Source of the DNA: Neocallimastix lanati (nom. inval.)
Lineage: Eukaryota; Neocallimastigomycota; Neocallimastigomycetes; Neocallimastigales; Neocallimastigaceae
Direction: 5' to 3'
Length of the DNA stretch: 64,000 nt
NCBI GenBank assembly: GCA_016946835.1
Contig: JACVTC010000026.1
Span: 392,001 to 456,000 of the forward strand
The translations under genes and the position numbers were made by a program. The notes under the pieces are model-generated. The model was not told the origin of the DNA, searched no databases, and saw only the letters and a program-made list of their open reading frames with translations. This document shows, piece after piece, positions 49,150 through 60,788 of this stretch. Within the stretch, counting starts at the first letter, position 1. Each line of letters opens with the position of its first letter.

Positions 49150-49655
49150 ACCAGTCTAAAAAATAATAATAAATAAATAAATAAATAAATAAATATAATA
49201 AATAAATAAATATAATAAATAAATAAATAATAAATAATAAATAAATAAATAATAAATAATAATAAATAAATAATAAATAATAATAAATAATAATAAATAA
49301 ATAATAAATAATAATAAATAAATAATAAATAATAAATAAATAATAATAAATAAATAATATATAATAATAAATAATAATAAATAAATAATATATAATAATA
49401 AATAATAATAAATAATAATAAATAAATAATAAATAGTAATAAATAATAATAAATAATAATAAATAAATAATAAATAAATAATATATAATAATAAATAATA
49501 ATAAATAATAATAAATAAATAATAAATCGTAATAAATAATAATAAATAATAAATAATAATAAATAAATAATAAATAATAATATATAAATAATAAATAATA
49601 ATAAATAATAAATAATAAATAATAAATAAATAAATAATAAATAGTAATAAACTAT
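49150..49655. repeat. Complex AAT/AAAT microsatellite block
   Basis: About 500 bp of interleaved AAT and AAAT units with occasional TATA. An open minus-strand frame of 191 codons across it (49146-49721) consists only of Leu, Ile, Tyr and Phe and is not a gene. Confidence 0.9.
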
Positions 49656-49936
49656 TTTCTGGATATATATATATATTTTTTTATGGGAATAACCGAATAT
49701 TATTTTTAGTGAAAGTTTCATAAAACTTTCATGTATTTAAATTTAGACCAAGTATTTAAGCACTAAAAAAAAAAAAAAAAAAACATTAAGAAAACATAAG
49801 AAAACATAAGAAATTTAATTTATTTAAAATTTTAAAATGGTTAAATGGGTAATAATTTAGTTTTTTTTTCATGTATTTTAAATTAAAAATATCTTTGACA
49901 ATAACAAGAAAAATCTTGTTTAAACATAAACAAAAA

Positions 49937-49967
<31 letters not shown>

Positions 49968-50590
49968 AAATTGTATATTAATTAATATTAATTAAAAAGA
50001 AAAGAAGAAGAAGAAGAAAAAAAAAAATTTTTTTTTTTAAAGTGAAGATCACCAATAATATATATCAAAATGTAAAATAAAATTAAACGAAACATTAAAT
50101 AAAAAGAAAAATAAGTTTTTAATATTTTTTTTTTTTATAATCTTAAATACTTTAAAAAGTACTTATAATATTAAAGAATACTTTTATTATAAAACTTTGT
50201 TTTTCAAAGTTATATAAATTTAAAGAAAATTTCCTTTTTTTTTTTTTTTTTTCTAATTTTTATTTAAAAAATATAGAATATTTTAAAAAAAAATTTTGAT
50301 ATTAACAAAAAAAAAAAATTTTTTTTAAAAGATATTTATTAATAATATCAATTTAAACTATTTATGCAATTTTATTATATTTTTTATTTATTTATTTTAT
50401 TTTTATTTTTATTTTTATTTTTATTTTTATTTTTTTTTTTTTTGAAATTTTTAAATATTTAAACATATTTAAAATAATGATAGTGAACATAGTTATTAAT
50501 AATGAAGGATAACTTCATATATGGATAAAGTTATAGTGAAGGATGATTTTTCATTTATTACACTTGATAAACTGTAATCAGAAATTCATT
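49656..50590. other. AT-rich intergenic DNA
   Basis: Homopolymers (for example A at 49940-49960) and (TTTTTA)n at 50396-50440. Nothing gene-like. Confidence 0.4.
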
Positions 50591-50599
50591 GGAGTTCAT

Positions 50600-50641
50600 A
50601 TGAAGTAAATTCTAATTTTCATTAATTGGAATTTACTTCAT
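50600..50641. repeat. Perfect hairpin, 13-bp arms
   Basis: ATGAAGTAAATTC at 50600-50612 and its exact reverse complement at 50629-50641, with a 16-nt loop. It lies 80 bp from the GC-rich structured island and may belong to the same element. Confidence 0.6.
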
Positions 50642-50722
50642 GATTGTTTTGAATTAGGAATAATGAATACTAACTTTTAAGGTTAAAGTCAATCACCATT
50701 GGAAAACCCCAGAAGTACTTCC

Positions 50723-50830
50723 CGTTACGCAATACTGCTCACGGAGACAAGTGAGAAAATCGAGCACGTAACGCAGTGGAGCTGCGTAGATTTGTCGAGA
50801 TTAGTCGGGAGTGAGCAGTATGGAGTAACC
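50723..50830. other. GC-rich island of nested inverted repeats (structured RNA or small TIR element)
   Basis: About 110 bp of balanced base composition in A/T desert. Outer arms: GTTAC..ATACTGCTCAC (50724-50742) and GTGAGCAGTAT..GTAAC (50811-50829), 11 bp perfect plus 5 bp after a 3-nt mismatch. Inside: ACGCAG (50771-50776) pairs with CTGCGT (50782-50787) around TGGAG, and CGTTACG (50723-50729) is also complementary to CGTAACG (50767-50773). It contains no open frame. It could be a structured noncoding RNA or a tiny terminal-inverted-repeat element. No flanking duplication is obvious. Confidence 0.55.
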
Positions 50831-51738
50831 CAAACAATCGTCAATTAAAAAACTATAAAAAATAATTGGAAACTACATTACCGAATTAAAACTTTTCAAC
50901 ACAACAGAGCAATGGATATCAATGTGAATTAGAAGTGTAAATCAATATAAATCATTGAAATTATTCTACAACATAACATCAATAAATATTTTTTTTATAA
51001 GAATGACAGGAAGATAAAAAAAATATATATATGTGTGTGTGTATGTTTAGAGACTAATTGCTTTGAAACTTTTCATAATCATGCTTTCCAATTAAAAAGT
51101 AATACAAAAAATTTAATACCTTCTGTTTTTTTATTCCAATTCATCAAAGCGGATGTCATAAAAAAACGGTTATATAAGTAAATATAGTAATGTGAATAAT
51201 TTTTTTTAAAGTTACATAATTATAAAAGTAAAACCCACTACTTTTCTTTTAATATATCTTTAGTTTCATTTCATAAACTCTTTATGATACTAATTTAAAT
51301 GTATTGAATTGTTATAGAATAATAATAAGAAATAAGAAAACAATAAATTCAATAATTAAAACGAATTAATCCAAAAATCCTAATTATTTTTAATAATTTT
51401 ATTAATAACTTTTTTTTTTATTACATAAACTTCATTTCAAAAAAAAAATACATAATTATATATTTTTATACAAATTTTAATTTTCATTAATTTTTTTTTC
51501 TTTTTTTGAATTATTTTATGTTACTTAAAATTTTACTTATTTTTACCAAATGTTTCGATAAAATTTTAAAAACTTCCATGTTTTTAATTTTATTACAATT
51601 GGTTTTTATTTGTTTATTTTTTTGCTTTATTTTTATTTATTTTTTTTTTAAAATCCCATTTATTTTTTCAATTTTTTAATATATATTTAAAAACTTCTAG
51701 AGTCTCTAAATTTATTGGTTTCATTTTTATGAAATTGT
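50831..51738. other. Intergenic DNA downstream of the esterase-xylanase gene
   Basis: A/T-rich, with a GTGTGTGTGTATG patch near 51032. Contains the 3' UTR of the minus-strand gene that ends at 51739. Nothing else seen. Confidence 0.4.
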
Positions 51739-53706
51739 TTAGTTCTTAACGTAAACCTTGGCATATGGGAAATCAGCAGTACCAGATGTACCACCACCGT
51801 TACTACCGGCTTCACCTAAAACCTTAGCTTCGTGCATCTTACCCATAGTCATACCAAGCTTTTCCCATTGTTGGAAGTGAGCAGTAATATCAATAGTACC
51901 ACAGTCACGTGGTTGTTGACGAATACTGAAGTATTGCTTGAAGTTAGTGTTACCATCAATAGATGGACCGTAACGAGTGTTTTCGTAAACAGTGTATTTA
52001 GCACCATCAATAGTGAAATCACCATGCTTCTTGTTACCAACCCAATCACCTGGACGATATTGACTAAGCCAGTTATCAACAACGTAGAATTCAACAAGTG
52101 GATTTCTGGTCCAACCGTAAATACCTACATATGAGTAATCTACATTTTGAATGTTTTGCTTAACAAGTTTGAATTCAGCGTAAATATGACCAATTTGTTG
52201 ATGGGTCTTAGTACTATCGAATGAAAGACCGGAACGACATAAGTAATCCTTAGCATATTGGAAGGAACAAGAGAATGAACCATCTTCATAGAAAGTTGCA
52301 CTATTGTTACCACTATCAGACCATAATTCATAACCGATACCGTTAATGCTACCAACCTTGTTACTAGTAACCTTTTCACTTTTACCAGAGTGCTTTGCGT
52401 TACTACAGAAATTAGTGTTTCCGGCACCTTGGTAGCTACCACCATTTGAAGAGCTTCCACCATTTGAAGAGCTACCACCATTGGATTGACCATTATTGGA
52501 TCCTCCACCACAACCACACCATTCATCATTATTAACACCCCAAGTACCATCATCATCAGTGTAGTAAATAATACATCCATTTGGACAACATTTGTATCCT
52601 TGACTAGTAATCTTAGCTGAACAAGTACCATTACCAACAGTAACTCTGTTACCACAACCACACCATTGGTCATTTTCAACACCCCAATCTCCGTCAGTGT
52701 CAGTGTAAACTACTTCACAATTACTTGAACAACATTTGTATCCTTGCTTAGTAATATTAGAAGAACATTTAGCATTAGAATTACCATTTCCACCGTTTCC
52801 ACCATTTCCACCGTTACCACCGTTACCACCGGTAGTTGGATTAGTGTTACCACTAGCAGAAACTGGACCATCTACAGTATATTCCTTAAGGAAATTCCAA
52901 ATATCTTCAATATCAGCTGAGGATGGACTGTGACCACGACCTTGAAGCTTCAAGTGCTTAATATAAACTCCCTTATCACAAGGACCCCAAGAGTAGAGTG
53001 TAGCATTTGGATTTTCTCTATTTGGATAGTTAGTCTTAGTATCAGCTTGTGATGGACAATGGAATTGATCACGATAATTCTTAAGGAAACCTTCGACTTG
53101 GTTGTAATTTAAAACATCATCGTTAGTTCCGTGAACATGGAAAATTGGAACAGGACGTTGAGCCTTTGATGCACCAAATACATTTGGACCAGAACATGGA
53201 GCAAAAGCAGCAATCTTATTAGCAATTTGACTCATTGCATGATAGGTAAACATACCACCCATAGAGAAACCAGAAAGGTAAACACGTTTGGTATCAATGT
53301 TGTATTCTTTTTTCATTTGATCAATAATTTGACTGACCCATTGAGTATCCTTTGTACCTTGAATATCCCAAGTACTCATACCAGTTCCACCTCTTGGATA
53401 GACTACAACGAAACCTTCCTTATCAGCTAAAGTTTCCCAATGAGTATTTGATTGTTGGTAATTTGGATCTTGGTCCATACCGTGTAATGAAAGAAGTAAT
53501 GGACTATTTGGAGCGAGATTTGATGGGGCATAAACATGAATATCTCTACCAGAAACTTGTTCTCTCTTGTAATCATTGATGGTTTTACCACCACCATTAC
53601 CACCTCCGCCGAAACCACCCCAGCCCCATTGACGTTTGTCAAGGTTTCTAGCGGAAGTTGCAGTTAATAAAACTGCAATAGTGCTTAATGCAATACCTAA
53701 TCTCAT
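51739..53706 (-). CDS. Bifunctional CE1 esterase - double dockerin - GH11 xylanase
   Basis: 655-aa secreted hemicellulase. Residues 1-19 are a signal peptide; KR at 24-25 may be a processing site. CE1-type esterase (feruloyl or acetyl-xylan) at about 41-280: nucleophile Ser148 in GFSMG, probable Asp196 in HGTNDD, His259 in GRGHS. After an NGG-rich linker come two fungal dockerins of CBM10 type (about 313-352 and 361-400; CGCG ends), which attach enzymes to the anaerobic-fungal cellulosome. After a Ser/Gly/Asn linker comes GH11 xylanase at about 430-655: nucleophile Glu539 in NPLVEFYVV and probable acid/base Glu632 in GEAGS. The usual fungal GH11 has EGY at the second Glu; GEAG is more like rumen-bacterial enzymes, suggesting transfer. 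It would cut xylan and remove its ester side groups together. GC- and C-rich codons differ from neighbours, as in highly expressed genes. No intron is seen. Confidence 0.95.
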   Translation of the reverse strand: MRLGIALSTIAVLLTATSARNLDKRQWGWGGFGGGGNGGGKTINDYKREQVSGRDIHVYAPSNLAPNSPLLLSLHGMDQDPNYQQSNTHWETLADKEGFVVVYPRGGTGMSTWDIQGTKDTQWVSQIIDQMKKEYNIDTKRVYLSGFSMGGMFTYHAMSQIANKIAAFAPCSGPNVFGASKAQRPVPIFHVHGTNDDVLNYNQVEGFLKNYRDQFHCPSQADTKTNYPNRENPNATLYSWGPCDKGVYIKHLKLQGRGHSPSSADIEDIWNFLKEYTVDGPVSASGNTNPTTGGNGGNGGNGGNGGNGNSNAKCSSNITKQGYKCCSSNCEVVYTDTDGDWGVENDQWCGCGNRVTVGNGTCSAKITSQGYKCCPNGCIIYYTDDDGTWGVNNDEWCGCGGGSNNGQSNGGSSSNGGSSSNGGSYQGAGNTNFCSNAKHSGKSEKVTSNKVGSINGIGYELWSDSGNNSATFYEDGSFSCSFQYAKDYLCRSGLSFDSTKTHQQIGHIYAEFKLVKQNIQNVDYSYVGIYGWTRNPLVEFYVVDNWLSQYRPGDWVGNKKHGDFTIDGAKYTVYENTRYGPSIDGNTNFKQYFSIRQQPRDCGTIDITAHFQQWEKLGMTMGKMHEAKVLGEAGSNGGGTSGTADFPYAKVYVKN

Positions 53707-53880
53707 TTTTTTTTTAAAAAATATTAATAATTAAAATTTTTAAATAACTTTTTTTCTTGTTTTAATTTTGTTTTTATTAACTTTAACTTTATTAACAATA
53801 TTAACTATTTTCTTCCAGAGAAAATATTATTATTAACTATTAACAATTTTTGGATAAAAAAAAATTTAGAAAAATGATCA

Positions 53881-53892
53881 CCTTTATATACA
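53881..53892 (-). promoter_or_regulatory. Possible TATA box of the esterase-xylanase gene
   Basis: Minus strand reads TGTATATAAAGG, about 175 bp before the ATG. It is a good consensus match, but A/T-rich DNA produces such matches by chance. Confidence 0.3.
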
Positions 53893-54216
53893 AAAATCAT
53901 TTATTTATCATATAAAATTTTAATAATAACAAATAACAACAATATAACATTTAAGATATATTAAATACAACCATATTCAAAGTTTAAATTAAGAAAAAAA
54001 AAAAAACAATATTTATTAATTGTATTACATAAAGTTAAATTTTTAATATTTTTTAAAACAATAAAGTTTTTATTAATTAATATAAAGTTATAATTGCAAA
54101 TTGGGATATAATAAAATTATAAAACATAATTAAATAATAAATTAAAATTATATTAAAATTTTAAATTAAGATGTATATTAATATATTTTAATGAATAATA
54201 ATAATACATATTTTTA

Positions 54217-54300
54217 GTCATGTCACGTCACACCACATAATATACTATTTTTTTATTATTATAAATTCTAGTCATCTCACGTCAGATAATATATTATTTT
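54217..54300. promoter_or_regulatory. Duplicated TCACGTCA (CRE/bZIP-like) motif
   Basis: A unit of about 35 bp containing TCACGTCA is present twice, at 54223-54230 and 54277-54284, each preceded by AGTCAT and followed by ATAATATA-TATTTTTT. The motifs are 517-578 bp upstream of the esterase-xylanase ATG. TGACGT is the core bound by CREB/ATF-type bZIP factors. A regulatory role is inferred from position and from conservation of the core between the two copies. Confidence 0.35.
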
Positions 54301-55797
54301 TTACTATCAAAAATTAATTCTATTAATTTATATATATTAATTTCTTCAACTTTATTCATTATAAAAAATTCAATATTTAATAAATTTTATTTGTTTAAAC
54401 TATTAAAATATTATTCAATTAGATTATCGTAATATTGATATTCAACTTTAATTATAATAAATTTTATTACCCATTTATTTTAATTATGTTTTTTGCCGTT
54501 AAATTAAAAAAACATTTTAGTTATTATCTTTATCTTTTATTTGATAACAATTAATTCTTTATATTAATTTTTGAACTTTAAAAGATAATTTAAAAGATAA
54601 TATATTATTAAATACAGAGTTTTTAATAATTAAAAAAGTATAATTTAATATCAATATCCAACTTTAATTATAATAGATTTTTTTACTAATTAATACTTTA
54701 ATTTGTTTTCTGCCCTTAATAAAAAAAAGTTTGAATTTTTATGTATTCCTTTTTTTATGTATTCCTTTTTTTATGTATTCCTTTTTTTTTACCTTTTATT
54801 TCATAATATTGATATCTTCTATTTCGAATTTATATACATTGTATTAGGATATATAGATTAATTAACGTAATATGTTAATTTTATTTAAGTAAATGTTTTT
54901 TTTTTTTTATTCGTTTTATTTAGTTTATATCGATAAAGTTTTTTTTTTTTCGAGGATATAGTAATACATTCTTTTTAAAAAAAACTCATAAATATAAACT
55001 TTAATAATATATTCAAATTGGCAAATTTTAATTAAAAACAATGAAAAAGAAACAAATTCATGATATCAATATTAATTTAATAATATCATAAATGTATACC
55101 GTATATAATTAATTGTTTTTTACATTTTATTTTAATTAATAATATCATAGTCATATAAAGATTAATAAAAATGACTTTCAATTCTATGAAATTAATAAAT
55201 AATAAACATAATTATGAATAATTAATACAGTTTTTTAAATGTAATAACTATAGAACTTTATATATGACATCTTTGTATATTATTTGTATTTAATAATTGT
55301 AATATATTGAACTTTCTTTATATATATATAAAAGAGTATAGTAATCATTAATTAATCACTTTAATTCTCTTTATTTATTTTATTAATATCTTTTTAAATA
55401 TTAAATAATTATATACTTCTCATATGTACTTTTTAATATTTCAGTAGCAGCTAATATAAAAAAATTAATATTCATTTTATTCCAAATGCTATAATTCAAA
55501 TGAACTTTTAATGTATTATAAGTAATGTAAATTGCCTTTCATTGAATGAAAAAAATATATATATATTAATGAAACCGATAAATTATTTCCTTTATTTAAT
55601 AATCATTTTCATTTTTTTAAAAAAAAAAGTATTTAGGAATAATTTTGAAGTAATAATAGTAGAATTAATGTATATAAAATGTACAAGAAATATGATAAAC
55701 AATGATAAAAATGGCTTAAAGAGACAATAAATTTATATTACTGCTTTACTACATATATTTTTTTATATTAATAATATATTTCAAAAAATTATATTAT
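54301..55797. other. AT-rich intergenic DNA
   Basis: No gene. Three copies of ATGTATTCCTTTTTTT lie at 54738-54790. The frame at 55542-55730 is low-complexity. Confidence 0.4.
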
Positions 55798-56266
55798 TTA
55801 CACAATTATTTAAGGACGATACAGGTCACTGTAGAGGGCGGGGTTCGAATCCTCGGCATGGCACCAAATAATCGGATGAGGTTTCTATCCTGGATATCAT
55901 GAGACCACACGTGATGTCCATAAGGCTTTCCCTCAGATGATTATTTCACCCAACCCTGATACTACGCTTTGAATTGAAGCATAGACCTTGATGATTGTAA
56001 AATTTCCAATCGCCAATGATTACACCCACTAGGGAGGAGTTAATGGTTCCGTTCTGATGCTCGTGGTCATTAGAGATATATGTAGGAACGTTAGGAATAC
56101 ATCTCCGGGCAGTGTGTAACGACGATTGAGAGCGGCGAAGCTGATACAGTATGCCAATAACTCATCACCTTACAGTTAATTAATAACTGTATGGCCATAT
56201 GGGAGATGGGTACCCATATGTGCAAGTCTATGTTTTTTTTTTTTTTTTTTTTACACAATTATTTAA
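55798..56266 (+). mobile_element. tRNA-derived SINE, copy 3 (5'-truncated, with target-site duplication)
   Basis: The element body 55814-56232 lacks the first 22 nt of the full-length copy (acceptor 5' strand and A box) but keeps the B box and the whole body, and ends in a T run to about 56250. It is flanked by a perfect 16-bp direct repeat, TTACACAATTATTTAA (55798-55813 and 56251-56266). 5' truncation plus a target-site duplication of this length is the mark of LINE-type target-primed reverse transcription. It is nearly identical to copy 2 (about five differences by eye), so the insertion is recent. Confidence 0.92.
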
Positions 56267-56640
56267 AAAACCATTCTTAAAATTTACATATTTTATTAAT
56301 TATAATCTCTAAAATATTAATCTATAAATATTAATAAGCATTCATCCAATTCTCTTTTTACATAATACGTTCTTTTTATTTTTTTAATTTCTTTTTATTT
56401 CCTTTTATTAGCTTTCTATTTATTTATTATTTTTTTGTTTTTTTGTTTTTTGTTTTGTTTTGTTTTGTTTTGTTTTGTTTTTGATATTATTCATTTCTTC
56501 TATTATTCGAATATTAAAATTTATCATAATACTATTTTGGTTTTTATTAAATTTAATAGTTGAATCATGTTTACTGGTAATGATTAATGTATTACATATA
56601 TATTTGATATATTAAAAATTTATGTCATAAAAATTTTATC

Positions 56641-56677
<37 letters not shown>

Positions 56678-58658
56678 ACAAAAAAATATATTAACAAAAC
56701 TAAAAACGTACTAATTGTTTTGTTTTGTTTTTCTAAATTACTCGAAATTATTGTTTTTTGTGAATCAACGAGAAGTAAAAATAATTATTTACTGTCAGTA
56801 AATAAACACTAATCCACATAATAGATTAATAAAATTTTTACTATAACTATTTTTATTTTTAATACTTTGCTTATATCATCAATTGTTATGACTTCTGTGT
56901 TTAATTCACATTTCACATTTTATATTTACATTTATTTTTAAAAAAAATTGATTTAATTTTTAATTTTGTTTTATGTTTCCACACTATAAAAGGAAATAAT
57001 CGTTTGTTAAATCTTTGTGCAAGTTAAACTTTAATTATTAATAATTTATGAAGAGTTTATATATACATGTAAAAATTTAAAGATATATTTAAATTAATGC
57101 TACACAAGACATTTATTTATGTATTAATAATTAAAAGACATAAATTTATAAAATTAGTCATTAATTTTTCACAAATTAATAATTAATTAAATTATTGAAA
57201 TATTTAGTAACTTTTTATTAAATAATTAAATATTTAAATTAATAAATTATATAATATTTTATATATAAAATTTTATTACAAATTTTTAAATAATAGTTTA
57301 ATTTATCTTAATATTTATATTAATTAAATTAGTTTTAATAAATTACTTTAGAAATATACAATTATTATGAATATTAAATTAGTAATTAAATAATAAATGA
57401 GACTTGAATAAAAATCAAAATAAATAAAGGGTATAATTGAGCATTGTTTAATAGAATTAATTAATTTCGTTAATAAATATTTTTAGAAAAAATCTATAAG
57501 ATAAATTGAGTCAATTGGAAAGATGAATTTGTTTTTTAAATCTGTTATACTCTTAATATTATTTAATTTATAAATTCATTAAAATTATATAATTGAAATA
57601 ATACTTAATATACTATCATATATATTTAATAATGATTAAGCATGTTGAACCAATTAAATGTTGAATTACAATTGATAATTTAATTTAAAAAATTATTAAA
57701 TATTAATTAATTTTTTATTACTAATATTTATTAATACTTAAAATATGGTTTTTTCTTTTTTTTTAAATATTTTTCTATAATTTTACATTCAATATAGCAA
57801 TCAAAAAAAAAAAAAAATTTATTAAAATTAAATTAAAGTTATTAAAATAAATATTAAAAAGATAGTATAAAAGAAAAACTAAATGAAATATAATTTAATT
57901 AAATAAAAATATATAGCCAATATTAATGGAATATAATTAATTGAAATATTAAATATACATAAAATATAAATCAATATATTATTTATAATAAAAATATATA
58001 TATAATATATATATAATAAAACCTAAGAAAAAATAATAATAAACTTAAAATTGTGGCTGATGTAATTTTTAATGTTAAAATATGAAATAACATTTTTATA
58101 TATTAATTCTATTATTTACATTAACTTTTATTCCAATAATCTAAATATTTTTTTATAATTTTTTTTTATAATTATTATTTGAAGTAAATACTTTAAACCG
58201 TTTTTTTATTATATATGCAACAAAATTTATATTTTTATTTTAAATTTATATGACTTTATTGTTAGATTACTATATATAATAATGATTATTACAAAAGAAA
58301 TTAATGAAAATAAAAAGTTTTGAAAACTTTAGCATTTTATTTGAATAACAATTAAAAAAAATTATAAACAAGTAAAAATAAAAAATGCTTAAAATAAGAA
58401 TTTTATATAAATTTTCTCCCATAAGTTGTTGAAGTTTATCATACATAAAATGGTAGAAATTATTAAGTTAATTCATATTTTTTTTTATTATACTAGATTA
58501 ATTATTATTATTTTATTATTAATAAATATTAATTATGTATTTAATAATAAACACTAAACCTTTTTATTTTTGATTATTAATTATTTTTTTTTAATAACAG
58601 TATAATTAACAAATAATAATTACAAATTGATGTCTATTTAATATAATATAAATATTTT

Positions 58659-58696
<38 letters not shown>

Positions 58697-60357
58697 GTTT
58701 GTTTATCTTTAAATAATATATTTCTGTATAATAATTAAGTCTCCAATGTGTATAAATGTTACCCACAAATAACAATATATTAATAGATAAACTCTATTAG
58801 ATAATTATTTAAGGGAGAAATTTTATTTTATTTCATGGTTTTAAACCCTTATTAATTTTTTTTATTAAAAACCTTCGTAGTTATTTTACAATATTGTAAT
58901 TTCAAAATCCTTTTGAATTCTTAAAACTACATATTAATTTCTTATACAATAATTATACTTTTATAATTTATTAATTATATAGTTAATTAGATTTGAAATA
59001 GGAATATTAAAATGTTATATGAAGTATTTCATACTAATAATAAATTAATAAAAAGGTTTTTTTTAAATAATATTTATATGAATATAAAAATATAAGAAAA
59101 TATTTCATATTATTATATAAATAATAATTTATATATTAATTAATTTGAAAATAATTTGAGAGTGTATTTTCATATTTACCATTTGATATTATTATCAGCC
59201 ACAATTATAAATTTATACTTGATTTTTCTTTACGTATATTTATGATTTTATACATAAATAATTTTTATATTTATGATTTTTCATTATGTATATTTACGAT
59301 TTTATACATAAATAATTTTTATAATTTATTAAGGTTTAATGATATTTTAAATCAATATTTATTGTAGTTGTGCATTTTCATTATCAATAAAAATTAACAT
59401 TCGATATTAAATTACTATTATTACTTTAAGAACTTATTTTTTTTAATTTCACTATCCTTGTTTTATTTATTTATATTGGTTTGAGCCCACTATGTATTTT
59501 ACTTTTACTTCATTTCCATTATAACATGCACAAAAAATGTTATGTATCTTTATATATATCAAATGAAATTTATTCAATTTAATTCATATTTAGATATCTA
59601 TTTTTTGTTATATAATATTATATTGTCAAAAGTAATATAAAATAATGGAACCCTTTCATTCTTTATTAATTTTTTTTCATTAGACTTGATGATATTTTAA
59701 AATGTTTTGTATTACTTCTTAATAAAAATTAAATGCAACAAAAATAATAATTATTAGAAAAAAAAAATGATAATAAAACGAATTCTAATAAAAATAAATG
59801 CAATAATAGCATTACTGGAAGAAGTAAGAAAACCAACAAACATAGCAATAATCTAAATTTCCCCCCAAAAAAAAAGTAATTGATGGCAGTTGATAAATTT
59901 CTCTCTTAACACACTAGTTAAAAGAAAAATTTATACAAACGAGACCACTTTATTACTTATTAAAGTATTTGTAAAGTAACCTTTATTATTTATATTTACC
60001 CTTTAAATATAAATAATAGTTTTTAATATATTTAATGTAAACTACAAATAAAAATAAAATAATTTTATAAATTACACTAATAATTAATAAACACGTATTA
60101 TTAATTATACTAGTTAATTTTATATATTTTATTTATTAATATTAATATTTCATTATTAAATTTCCTCTTTCTTTTCTTTTGTTTACTTTTCTTCTCCTCT
60201 TCAAGACTTGTTATTTTATAATTATTAAAGAACAAAGTTTTAAATCATTAATATATTTTTAATATATTTATAATTTCTTAATTAACTTAAATTATTAATA
60301 AATTTATATTTATATTTCATACAATTTGTATACATTAAAATATTTTATTTTATTATT
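56267..60357. other. Long AT-rich intergenic stretch
   Basis: No supported gene in 4 kb. (TTTTG)n at 56438-56480, an A run at 56642-56675 and a T run at 58664-58695. Duplicated patches with TTTATGATTTTATACATAAATAATTTTTAT (two copies near 59240 and 59288; split here only for description) make a short tandem repeat. Confidence 0.4.
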
Positions 60358-60788
60358 AAATTAGTTATTTTCTTATCAGCAGTAATAAAAATAAAAGTAA
60401 AAATAGTAATAATATAAATAATATATATAAAATAAGAAAAGATAACATTAATAAAAGCAATTCTTCCAACAGTAATTCATCAAATTATTCAAATTCAAAG
60501 AATAATAATGAAAATAGTAATATTTATATATATATAAAAGCAAATAACATTGGAAATTAATCTTCAGCAAGTATGATATTATCCCAACAGTCATTCCCCA
60601 GGATGTATATAAAAATAAAGACTCCTTTATTAATACTAATAATACTAAAAATAATAGTAATCAAATTAATAGTATTAATATACCAAAAGATACATCTCAA
60701 ATATCAAACAATTCAAATAGTTACAGTAATAATATACCACTTATTATATTACCTGTAATCAACCTAGGTTTATATAAGTTGTCCTAGT
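60358..60788 (+). pseudogene. Asn/Ser-rich surface-protein-like remnant with a frameshift
   Basis: From 60358 one frame is open without an ATG and reads Asn/Ser-rich (NSSNSNSSNYSNSKNNNENS), ending at TAA near 60558. A second frame continues YDIIPTVIPQDVYKNKDSFI, then more Asn/Ser and a hydrophobic NNIPLIILPVINLG, to a TAG at about 60787. The two frames together look like a Ser/Asn-rich stalk followed by the start of a membrane span. I infer a broken gene. The ATG-started frame at 60573-60758 is in another phase and is not the likely protein. Confidence 0.35.

Noticed and set aside
49146-49721. 191-codon minus-strand frame of Leu/Ile/Tyr/Phe
   Set aside because: It translates AAT/AAAT microsatellite DNA.
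51832-53642. Several overlapping frames inside the esterase-xylanase gene
   Set aside because: Shadows of the strongly biased real reading frame on the minus strand.
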